Origin: Lentinus brumalis
Lineage: Eukaryota; Basidiomycota; Agaricomycetes; Polyporales; Polyporaceae
DNA: 64,000 nt
Direction of reading: 5' to 3'
Assembly (NCBI GenBank): GCA_001792895.1
Contig: MARA01000006.1
Span: 992,001-1,056,000 of the forward strand
The notes under the pieces were generated by a model. The model ran no database searches. It worked only from the letters and a program-made list of their open reading frames with translations, and was not told where the DNA came from. How positions within the stretch are numbered: position 1 is the first letter of the stretch; the number at the start of each line of letters is the position of its first letter. Of the stretch, positions 50,995 to 60,364 are shown piece after piece. The position numbers were made by a program, and so were the translations under genes.

Positions 50995-52140
50995 ATGCCT
51001 GTGCAGCCGTACTTATCGTCCTCCAACGTTCCTCCTCCCCTTGACCGAGGGCTTCTTCCGATTTACGACGAGGTGAGTTTGATTCGCTTTGTGGCAGTTC
51101 CGTGTTCTTATCGACTGACGAGTCCGCCAACAGCCTGCTTGCACGTGGCTGCTCCTGGACGCCGTCGGGAATGTTCAATGGCGCGGGCATGGTCCTCAGC
51201 TGGTCCCGCCATTCCTTCGCCCGAACGTGCGTGGGATAGCAGTTGAGCCCTCTGCATACGGACATGATCTTTCCTATGTTCGCGACAGCCTTTTGACACG
51301 CCTGCTGGCTACCCCATGCCCTCGGTGAGTTCTTTCGTAAATGTGGCTTTGCACTGACGGCAGCTGATCGATTCTTTGCGTCGGGTGCTTCCGCAACCAC
51401 AGTTCGCCCTTGATGCGCAGACCGCAGAAGCAAGTGCAGATGTATCTTCTTCGTCAGTGCAGGTTCCGGATGCGCATTCGAGGTACCACATCGAGGTATG
51501 TGGCAGATTGCGTACCGATAACGTCAGTCCCTGATCGGCCGCTCCCAATAGGTGCTTGAGCAAACCATATACGACCGAGGGTTGTCCTCGGATTATCGCC
51601 TCCCTGACATCGCATTCCAAGCTTTCAAGCTCCGTGATGCCCTCAACGACGACTTCCGCTCCCTCGCGGAACCCGAAAGCGCAGCTTGGCCCGAAAGCTT
51701 CCAGATCCCGCAGAAGCTTGCCATCGTCCTCTGCGTCAGTTAATCTGCTATGATCCTAGTATGCTATATTTGGAATTCTCGTTGCACAGTTCCGCGGGTA
51801 TGATAAGCACAGCCGCCAGGTGAACGTTCTCCGTCACGTCCAGGCCCGCACCCTGCCACCTACACGGTCGAAGCTTGCGCACATTGTCGCAACGGTGATG
51901 GACAAGTTCCTCGTATGCCCGTCTTCGCACTACATGGCTCTGGTTGAGCAATCCTGATAGTTGTTCTCTTTGGGTTCGATATGATAGGCTGGAACTCGTG
52001 ACCCAAGCAAGCATCCCATGGGTCCGCTCAGTCATAGAGGGCGACAGTTGACCGTGGACGACTTGGTGTTGATTGACGTGCAGCATGCCTCGAAAGGCAG
52101 TCTGCAACCGACTATCGGGGTCATCATCCGTCACGCCTAG
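50995..52140 (+). CDS. Hypothetical protein, six exons
   Basis: Exons: 50995-51072 (MPVQPYLSSSNVPPPLDRGL), 51134 to about 51324 (TWLLLDAVGNVQWRGHGPQL), 51364-51495 (LIDSLRRVLPQPQFALDAQT), 51552-51734 (VLEQTIYDRGLSSDYRLPDI), 51790-51912 (FRGYDKHSRQVNVLRHVQAR) and 51988-52140 (LTVDDLVLIDVQHASKGSLQ). Stop TAG is at 52138-52140. Exons 3 to 6 join in phase with good splice sites. The exon 2/3 join is a problem: the best donor (51325, GTGAGT) gives a frame conflict and an immediate stop, while a weaker donor at 51278 (GTTCGC) keeps frame. I do not recognise the family; the product is soluble, about 220-240 residues, with no signal peptide or membrane span. It may be a conserved basidiomycete protein of unknown function. 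Confidence 0.7.
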
Positions 52141-52650
52141 GATCTTTCTTCGGACTGTCCGCTCATCATACCCGTTTTCTCTGGCGCATTACTTTCTCTT
52201 GTGCTTATGATCTTGTGCATACAGCCGTGGACATGGTGTATCCTTAGGTGTCGCATGCGTCGTCTTCGTCTTTTGAGGACCTTTCGAGTCCATGTTACAG
52301 TCGCTGTATACCCTCGTGTATCCGTAGAATCCCGGCCACGGACTCTTTCGTGCTCTTCACCTCCTTCCCTGATGATGTTTTTGTATACCGAATGTTCGCG
52401 CTTTGCTTCTGCCTGTTCTGCGTTTGGTATCTCAGATCGCAGGACGGTCTCTCTTAAATATTTCTCGTGTGGACTCTGGCTCACCGTTCGGTACTGTGGC
52501 ATCTGTTCGACACTCCGCTGGCATTGGATGAAGTCGAAACACGATATACATCAGTATCAAACGGAAACAGAGAAATGATATGTACACACGTATGACACGG
52601 TAATACTGTGTATGGGTCTAGATCACTCGCAATGAGCATACGCGACGTCC
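52141..52650. other. Intergenic stretch
   Basis: About 500 bp, somewhat AT-richer than its surroundings, with overlapping short frames on both strands. It probably holds the 3' end of the preceding gene. No gene is called. Confidence 0.4.
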
Positions 52651-52653
52651 GAG

Positions 52654-53664
52654 TCAACCACATATGAGGCGAAGGTCGACATGTCCCATCCTTCTGAGTG
52701 GGGAAATCCAGCCTCGCATCTCCCGTATACTACGCCCCCGGGCTGCCGTCCGAGCGGCGCTCGACATACTCGTTGCGTTCCGGCCAGAAGCAGCCCTCGA
52801 GGATATCGAAGTGCGAGCGCTACGCGCAGCTAAATAACTCCCGTCGTCGATTTCGAGGTCCGCGAAGGTGAACGTCCTGGGTTTATATCGCTGTGCGGGT
52901 ACAGCCATGCCGAAGATGCACAGGGGCTCCTCCAGGCCCAAGGACTGGTCGATGTCATCAACGAGCGTGAAATCAAAATCGGCGGCGGAGACGTCAGAGA
53001 AGCTGCAGAAGCTTGGAAGGGAAGGTAAGTACGAACGTGTGGTGGTCTTGGGCCTGAAGCTTGAATTGCGGACAGGTAGCGAGTTTTTGATGCTGCTGCG
53101 CAGGACGAGAGGACCGAGGAGAAGCGAGTAAGTAGTGCACCTTGAGAGGAGAACGCTCATAGACGAGAGGCCACCGGCAGCAGCGACGGACACACTGCAT
53201 GTGGGAGAGGTTGCGGTGGAGACGGCAGAAGAACGCTTGCGTCGAGGTGACAGGGTAGTCGAACGTACTCTGGAGACGAGTCGCTTGCCCGCCCACCACC
53301 ACGGCGTTCAGGCAAGTCGAGACCACTTCAAAGCACGGGGCGTTTGTGCGCACATTCTGGGTGACGTCTCCGTCTGCCCCTCGCGCACGACATTTGCTTC
53401 ATGCGGCGATGTTGCTGCGGAAGAAGCGTCAGTCTTCAAATACCCCTCGCCTAGCCAGTGGCCACTCAGCTCGGTGAAGTTGTAGGCAGTTGTAGGCGCC
53501 TTCCTGAGCCTAAACATTTGCGCATATGTATGGGCGTACACGGCGGCCGTCGGGGAGAACACTGCCACGGGCGCGATATGTTTCCAGAATGCCGACAATA
53601 CATCCATCCGATCGATAAGGGTACAACACGAGTGTCCGTGATTCATTTGGTACGCCGGCACCAC
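52654..53664 (-). CDS. Possible hypothetical gene, exon structure unresolved
   Basis: Three minus-strand pieces look coding. One starting at 53664 contains VLSAFWKHIAPVAVFSPTAA and TAYNFTELSGHWLGEGYLKT. A second, in another frame (about 53160-53350), contains CFEVVSTCLNAVVVGGQATR and STFDYPVTSTQAFFCRL. The third (52830-53020) contains DFDFTLVDDIDQSLGLEEPL and RYKPRTFTFADLEIDDGSYL. In a different frame below it, LDILEGCFWPERNEYVERRS runs to a stop near 52734. These suggest a protein with several short introns, but I could not find a set of GT..AG junctions that keeps phase throughout. The call is that coding DNA is probable, but product and boundaries are unknown. It lies just downstream of the CoA-binding protein gene on the same strand. 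Confidence 0.35.
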
Positions 53665-53670
53665 CGACGC

Positions 53671-54256
53671 CTATAGGAGGCTCTTGATGATACCATCTCC
53701 CTCAACGAGGATGCAGGGTCCACCGTAGATGGCCTTGTCCTCGAGACCGTTCTCCTTGATGTACGAGACGACGGACTCATCCTCCGCGCCTGGTTGGAGC
53801 CATATCGCGGGGACACCAAGTTCCTTGGCTTTCTCGAGGATGCCCAGGGTGATCTGACGCTCAGTCAGCTCATGAGCGAGCACGTCTTGGCAGATAAGAC
53901 GGAATGGCTTACCTTCGGCGGTGTGATGATGCTGATGGAGGTCTCCGTCGGAGCAGAGAGGTCAGCGATTGACCGGACGGTCTTCAGCCCTTCCAGCTCG
54001 TCCTCTTTCTGTAGGTCCGTGAAGGATGCGTGCGGTATCTCACGCCGTACGACCTACCGGATGAACGGGGGTCACGTCCTTGTTTCTGGCCTGGTACCAC
54101 TTCAGTACCTGAGGGCATGATCAGTGAACGGATACGCCACTCGAGCTGAAGAAAGCCGACCTTGGTTCCATACTTCGACTGGTCCTTTGATGCACCAACA
54201 ACAGCGTAGTGTGGTGCAGACAGGAACTTCTTCTGAATATCAGTGAGGCTGGACAT
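53671..54256 (-). CDS. CoA-binding domain protein (YccU family)
   Basis: This is a small Rossmann-fold protein of the CoA_binding_2 family; its cellular role is not established. ATG 54256 gives MSSLTDIQKKFLSAPHYAVV with the nucleotide-binding GASKDQSKYGTKV. Next, across short introns, come VLKWYQARNKDVTPVHP (near 54065-54117) and EDELEGLKTVRSIADLSAPT, then TSISIITPPK. The last exon reads LAHELTERQITLGILEKAKE, then GVPAIWLQPGAEDE, and ends GPCILVEGDGIIKSLL with the stop at 53671. P-x3-P-V-H-P-like and WLQPGAED motifs are hallmarks of the family. The length of about 145 residues fits. An upstream in-frame ATG at 54268 would add four residues. It is head to head with the cysteine-synthase-like gene, 659 bp apart. 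Confidence 0.9.
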
Positions 54257-54915
54257 ATCTCGGAGCACAGAGGTGTAGGGGGCAGTCCAGGACCATCAGC
54301 CACTGGCTTCACGGTATTTGAGGGCCAGCCTCACATCCGGAATGGTGTCATGGATCTCGCCGGACGAACAGCTGTCGTCGAGAACATCAATCGCGCCATT
54401 CGTACACACGACTGCGATGGCATGGACATCCTGAGTAAGTTCCATCGAGTGCACATGCCAATAGAGCCAGCGCGATACCCGTGAGACGCGTGAAGACCTG
54501 CCCTAAATGCACCTGGTCCGTGCGCGCGTCACCGAGTATAAAACGCGTCGGGCGACACTGTAGCAACTCATACTTACCTTGATGGCACGGGCCCCTTCAT
54601 GTACCTGGGTCCGTGGGCCGTGTGGTCCTCTCATAGCACGGCGACCATGTCCTCAGGGGGACCTCGCGGTTTGTACGCGCTTCGGCACGTGCACCGTCTC
54701 AATATTTCCCTGTCCTGCTTTGGCCCTCGGGCTGGGCAGGCCATTCTCTTTTGTCCCTCCGTCGGCCTAACCCTAACCCTATGGCACTGCGAGTAGATTA
54801 GATTGCGCCGTATCTGGAAATATGACCTCATCTTCGCGCTACTCGTTCAACTTTGTGCTCGCCAAGTTCGTGTGCGCGACGGCCAGCGAAGTGCAGTTGC
54901 AAGCGACGACCAGCA
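54257..54915. promoter_or_regulatory. Divergent promoter region with telobox-like repeat and TATA-like element
   Basis: The 659-bp interval between two divergent start codons contains a TATAAAA sequence near 54538. At 54766-54780 it contains CCTAACCCTAACCCT, two tandem telomere-type CCCTAA units, about 135 bp upstream of the plus-strand start. A short plus-strand frame at 54579-54770 is not considered coding. Confidence 0.55.
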
Positions 54916-56979
54916 ATGGGAGTTGTGACAGACTATCTACTAACCAGGTTCTCTCCCAGATCATCAGCGAGGCACTTGTTCTATGGCGTTCTCATAGGGC
55001 TTGCTCTCTCTCTGACGACGACTTCTGTGATCACTTACTACCGCGAGCGTCGGCGAAAGGAACTCCCAACGACCTTTGAATCCCGTCCGATCGAATTGCG
55101 AAGTGATGAAGTGGTGGACGGCGTAACTGGCCTAATTGGTCTTACTTCCCTTGTTATTATGTAGGAAGCACGCTCACCATATGCCACGACAGGCAATACA
55201 CCTCTAGTACGGATACAGTCCCTCAGCAATGCTTTGGGAGTCGAAATACTCGGCAAAGCTGAGGTACTTTGCGTTTATACACGGATCATCCCATTACTAA
55301 CATCATCCTCAGTTCATGAACCCGGGCGGAAGCGTCAAAGATCGTGTCGCGCTTCGAAGTGAGCGTTCTCAGCACTGGAGAAACTATTCGCTGTCTGACC
55401 GGAAGGAACCCTGCAGTGATTGCAGACGCGGAGGAACAAGGTCTCTTGCATCCACACACCGGATCTCGTATTTTTGAAGGCACAGTCGGCTCGACCGGTA
55501 TATCCATAGCGACGATCGCTCGAGCGAGGTAGGGTCTCTCCCTTCTCCTATTGATGACAGTATTCATCTCTGCCGACTCAGAGGCTATGAAGCCAGTAAG
55601 TAATGTGAGACATCACTCTGAGGGACGAGGTTGACATGCTGGTCAGCGATCATCATGCCCGATGACGTTGCTGAAGAGAAGGTCAAGGCCCTCCTCGCTC
55701 TCGGCGCGCAAGTCGAGCGTGTCCGCCCCGCCAGCATCGTAGACAAAAAACAGGTTCGCACTCAAAACTTCTTGTCGCGATTACACAATTAATCTATGCT
55801 GCAGTTCGTCGTACGTAGTACCCCGATCACAGGCCTGTGTGTACCCACGCACTCATTACACCCATCATCCTCCGACTTAGAACCTGGCACGCGAGCGAGC
55901 GCGGAACTTTGGGTCCGATCCTGAAGATCCCGCACATCCCACGCACACACATCGCGGGCATCTTGTTCCAACAGCCTCCTCTTCCATAGTCGTCACCACG
56001 ACCGCGGACGAGGCCCTCGCAGACAACGCACTCATGAGCCCGAAGGAGGAGCGCGAGTTCGCGATGAAGCCGCGAGGGTTTTTTGCTGACCAGTTCGAGG
56101 TATGGGTGTGTCGGGGCTCACAAACTCTTGAGTATGCTGAGCGTCTGTGACAGAACCGGAGCAACTACTACGCCCATTTCGACGGCACTGGACCGGAAAT
56201 CTGGAGACAGACGAGCGGGTGGATCGACGCTTTCGTATCTGGGGCTGGCACAGGGGGCACGCTCGCTGGCACTGGACAGTACCTCAAGTCCAAGAAGAAG
56301 GACATTTTCGTGGCGCTCTCCGATCCTGAGGGGAGCGGGCTGTATAACAAGGTCAAGTACGGCGTCATGTTCGATCGCAAGGAGGCAGAGGGCACGAAGA
56401 GACGCCATCAGGTCGACACGGTTGTGGAGGGCATGTGAGCCAATCTACCACTTGGCAGATGTAGCCCGCTGACTCCGAGTTTTCAAGCGGAATCAACAGG
56501 CTGACGCACAACTTCGAACTCGCATTGCCGATCATCGACGAGGCGTTCCGGTATGCATCCCCGCTTTCTGCTTTGCGAATTGAGTGTTCACACGAACGTG
56601 CAGCGTTACGGACGCGGAGGCAGTAGCCATGTCACGCTACCTTGTTCACAATGATGGGCTGTTCCTCGGCTCCAGCAGCGCATGCAACCTCGTTGCCTGC
56701 ATCAAGCTCGTAAAGAAAATGGGCTGGAATAATGGCGAGCGGATCGTCACCATCCTGCAAGTCCACTACCTGTTTCACCATTTGTACCCTAAGCTGAACT
56801 CCCTGCAGGTGCGATTCTGGCAGCAGACACTACTCGAAGTTCTGGTGAGTCCTCGGAGTGTCCGCGATGCAAAGCCTGGTTTGTTGACCCTCCGGTTCAG
56901 GAACGACGACTACCTCGCAAAAGCGGGCATCCCCGTGGACATGAGCATCATCGAGCGACTGCTCGCTGAGGAGGCCTGA
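54916..56979 (+). CDS. Cysteine-synthase/cystathionine-beta-synthase-like PLP enzyme with N-terminal membrane anchor (yeast YGR012W/Mcy1-like)
   Basis: This is a fold-type II PLP enzyme related to O-acetylserine sulfhydrylase. ATG 54916 gives MGVVTDYLLTRFSPRSSARH, then a hydrophobic anchor (FYGVLIGLALSLTTTSVITY) and a basic stop (RERRRKE), as in mitochondrial outer-membrane homologues. Exons then give NTPLVRIQSLSNALGVEILG and FMNPGGSVKDRVALR, with the PLP lysine in SVKDR. They continue with IFEGTVGSTGISIATIARAR (phosphate loop), SIIMPDDVAEEKVKALLALG and RPASIVDKKQ. A 6-nt exon (55805-55810) encodes FV and is followed by NLARERARNFG at 55881. Further on are NRSNYYAHFDGTGPEIWRQT, SGAGTGGTLAGTGQYLKSKK, NFELALPIIDEAFR and HNDGLFLGSSSACNLV. 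The end is LLAEEA, TGA at 56977-56979. About ten exons. The physiological reaction of this branch is not settled. Confidence 0.92.
55805..55810 (+). other. Micro-exon of 6 nt in the cysteine-synthase-like gene
   Basis: The upstream intron (55755-55804) has the uncommon donor GTTCGC and acceptor TGCAG. The downstream intron (55811-55880) starts GTACGT and ends CTTAG. The exon TTCGTC encodes Phe-Val and restores the family sequence DKKQ-FV-NLARERA without changing phase. Confidence 0.75.
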
Positions 56980-57230
56980 GTGCTGCGCGCCAAACATATT
57001 CCGGACACGGCCACGCAACCTGTAGCCCGTCCGGCGAACGTGTATGCAATAAAGTAACGGATGCTCGCATGGATAGTATACAAATGCGATAATCTACAGG
57101 AGGAGTACAGTAAGCAGCACGATAGCAATAAGGACAACAGCGTCAATCAAGTACGATACAGGCAGAAGCGGAGAGGTGCGTATGGCACGCAAGAGAGCAT
57201 ATAAGCAGGGTCCGGATTCGTCTCAAGCTG
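56980..57230. other. Short intergenic region between convergent genes
   Basis: About 250 bp containing the 3' ends of the cysteine-synthase-like and ADA2 genes. An AATAAA-like element (GCAATAAAG) occurs near 57046 on the plus strand, a plausible cleavage/polyadenylation signal for the former gene. Confidence 0.5.
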
Positions 57231-59621
57231 TCAGCTTGGTCCAGACCCAGGCCACGAACCCCCGGAAGTGCCGAGAGTGGGAAGCGTGGCTTGCGAACTC
57301 GACGCAGACCCGAGCGGGACTGTCGTGAACGGCGGTGGTCGTGGAGAAACCCGTGCCTGTGAATCCTTGCTCGGGGATGTGCTCAGCGAGGGCGTCGCGG
57401 ACAGTCGGCTGCAGGAGGGGGAGACTTGTCAGCAGCACGCGAGTATGGTCTAGCGAGACGGACGTACCTCACATCGCCTGATGATCCGGCGGCACCTGCA
57501 CCTGCACCAGCAGCGGCGCCAGCTTGGCCTTGATTCTGAGCTCCAGCGCCAGGTCCGCCTCCTGCAGCGGCCGCCGCCGTGGCGACCATGACCGCGCTGC
57601 CTAGCTGGAGGTAGCCGGCCTGGACGAGGAAGTCCCACACGCGGCTGACCTTGTTCACGTCGAGCTTGACGAGCTCGCGTGCCTCACGCCGACGGAGCTT
57701 CCCGCCGCGACGGGCGTACTCGCGCACGAGCGTCTCTTTGATGACGAGGTACGGCTTCGGCATAATGCGCAGCGCGGAACAGAGGGTCTGTTCTTCTGGT
57801 GTGAGGAGGTGTAGTGAGGGGCTGTTCGCGAGATTAAGCGGGGCGGCTGGTGGAGGGAAGGTCAGCATGAGTTGTAATGGATGTGATGAAAACGGCGAGA
57901 AAGGTGGGAGGGTACGTACGCATCTTCCGTGATGGCGGTCCGGTCCCGGAGATGCTGGGCTTTGGTGTCCCTTCGCGGTCATCCCCTTCTCCGGCGACCC
58001 GCCGTGGGTCGGCCGACGAAGCACGACCCCCACCCAGACGGCGCTCTGGAAAGTAGTCTCGCTGTGCATACTGGTTCTTGACGGCGGCCTGCATGGTTAC
58101 CTTCATCAGTCTCATTGCATAGATACGAGAGGACAAGACCACGACGTACCCGTTTCTGGAAGTCAGCCTCGTACTTCTCAATGTCTGCTGGCGTGCGCAG
58201 GCCAAGGGTCCGATATAGCTGAAGCTCCTTGATGCGTTTCCTCAGCATGTGTTCGTCTGCGAGGCGGTGCCGAGGTCAGCTGAGTCACGGACTCATGGCT
58301 GCGGGCGATCACGACACGTACAGAGGATGTCGGCCTGAAACTGCTCGAAGTCCTCGGCAGTCTGAAGGCGTGCGAAGGGGCGCAATCGGTGCAGGATGTC
58401 CTTCTCTTCCTTGGACCGCTTCTTGTCTGCCGCTTGCATCTGGAGAACTTGGTCAGCATCTCAGGCAAGAGGTGAACGATGAGGTGGCGCACCTGCTTGT
58501 AGTTTAGCAACCCTCTGTCAAACATGATGCTCTTCGCCTCAAGTCGCTTGTCCACGCGCTGGTAGTACGACTCCAGCAGGGTCAGCTTGAACGTGAGCGA
58601 CTCCTTGGTCTCGATGGGGGCGGCTGCGTCTGCTCGTCACCATCTTCTGCATCATCGCTCTTCTTCTCGTCATCCGGCTTCGAGCTCGTATCGCGGCGAG
58701 GAGTGTCACCATTGGAGTGGTAGCCGTTGGCCATACCATTGACAAGGCCGTTGGGTAGCCGCTTCCCCGGGTATACGTCCTTTGCCTTCATCTCCTCTTC
58801 CCAACGAATACGCGCCTTGACATCCACGTCGTTCTCGTCCTCGGGTATCTGGTCCCCGCCCCACTCTAGGCATATACCAAACTCAAGGTCCTTAACGATG
58901 TCTTCCGCCTCGTTGTCCAGCTCGTGTTCGAACTCCAGTCGGCCGGGGAGGAACGTCGCGACCTCGTGCACGCCGGGGGCAGACACGGGCGCGACCTTGT
59001 GTGGTGGGGGGGCGTTGGTCGTCATGGAGGAAATCCGCCTGCGCTTGCGTTCCTGGAACTCAGCGGGGTCGATGTCGAAGTCTACGTCCATTCGCTGCGG
59101 GCGGGAGAGTGTGAGTGCAGGTCAAGGAGGATGGGTAATAGACGCACGGGCAGGGGCCAATTGGGGGACTCAACGTAGACGGAATAGTAGTGTTGCTCGA
59201 CCTCCTCCTTCGTCCTGGTTCCGACGTGTTCCGATATGGCCTGCCAGTTACCGAGACCCTGGAGAGTTATCCCTTCCAGCAGGAGGAGCTCCCTGGGGGG
59301 TGTGAATAGGAAAGCAAGTCTAGATAGGCGCCACTCACTCATCTGCTCCCCAGTCATCAACAAATATTGGATACGAATGCAACTCCTAAGTGGCACGGTA
59401 AGTCACGTCTGTATCGCGAGGGCACGCGTCCAACTTACCACCACGCGATAAGCATGCCCGCGTTTGTGATTCCCAAACTCCTTGCCCGCGCAGAAACAGG
59501 CGGGGCAGATATCGACCCCATCCCCGCTCTCGCAGGCAGGATCGGCGCATTTTATGCGGATGGAATGGGTGAGGTCGCAGGCGCAGGAGTCGCACTCGAT
59601 CTGCAAGCCAGGCTCGCTCAC
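57231..59621 (-). CDS. ADA2: Transcriptional adaptor ADA2 (SAGA complex subunit)
   Basis: Ada2 holds and stimulates the Gcn5 acetyltransferase in SAGA. ATG 59621 gives MSEPGLQIECDSCACDL; the ZZ zinc finger spans about residues 8-55 (IKCADPACESGDGVDICPAC, GNHKRGHAYRV). Next come ELHSYPIFVDDWGADEELLL and LQGLGNWQAISEHVGTRTKE, the SANT domain. The central conserved blocks are FLPGRLEFEHELDNEAEDIV and RIRWEEEMKAKDVYPGKRLP. KRSKEEKDILHRLRPFARLQ and LKELQLYRTLGLRTPADIEK-type sequence follow. The SWIRM domain includes LLTPEEQTLCSALRIMPKPY and NKVSRVWDFLVQAGYLQLG. A Gly/Ala/Gln-rich stretch follows. The last intron (from about 57466) decides the C-terminus: spliced, a Ser/Pro-rich tail ends at 57231; unspliced, the frame ends at 57383. 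I use 57231. About six introns. The identification is firm; only the tail is uncertain. Confidence 0.92.
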
Positions 59622-60364
59622 AGCTATTACGTAATCAAAGGCAAGGTGCGTGAGAAACTGGCGCGGAGACTAGAAACGGGCCACAAGATCCCTTCCGATT
59701 GAACCACCACTCACTCTGAATTTCCTCCGGCTGGTACTGTCTCTTCCGGTGCGTCACTGTCATTCTTCAACGAAAGAATGAGCCCGATTGACTGAGAAAT
59801 GGTCGTTCTAGGGCGTGTGGCTTCGAGTTGTAGCAGGATCGTGATATTCCACGAGGAATGCCGCTAGGGCGGGCCCTCTGGCTTGTATGTGTCGTGCGCG
59901 ATCCGGGACAACGCGTAGAATAGTGAATTCGGAGAAGGTATGTTCGAAAGTGGCGAGACGAGGTCGAAGTGCCTTCGGTCGTCGTCAACGTCCTCCTCGA
60001 CGATGGAGCGAACTGGTGAGGTCCTTCGACTGTTGCGATTAGTGTGGAAGATGTCTTTCGCCGTCCCGGGGTCGTAGAGCACAGTGGAGGGTGCAGAAAG
60101 TGACCGTCGTCGTCGTCGTCGTCGACGGCGGCGACAAGGGGTATGCCGACGCTTTGCCAAGCACGGCCAAACAACGCGTCTCATCGGCGTCTAACTCAAT
60201 TGGCATACGTTGTTTCGGCGCCTGTGCGCTCAGTGCTGCAGCCACTGCCAGGGTCCGTGCTCCTCTGTCTCTCCTCGCTGTTGCTTTCGATCTTTGGGCT
60301 GCTTCATTTCTTAGCATTGCTTCAGTGACTCTTTAGAGCTCGACAACGAGACGGAGAACACAAG
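59622..60364. promoter_or_regulatory. Divergent promoter region of ADA2 and CTR9 with a GTC microsatellite
   Basis: 743 bp between divergent start codons. At about 60104-60123 there is a run of six GTC units (CGTCGTCGTCGTCGTCGTCG), flanked by GACGGCGGCGAC. Frames crossing it give poly-Val or poly-Arg and are not real genes. A minus-strand frame at 59767-60174 is judged non-coding. Confidence 0.55.
60104..60123. repeat. GTC trinucleotide microsatellite
   Basis: Six perfect tandem GTC units lie in the intergenic region between ADA2 and CTR9. Confidence 0.85.
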
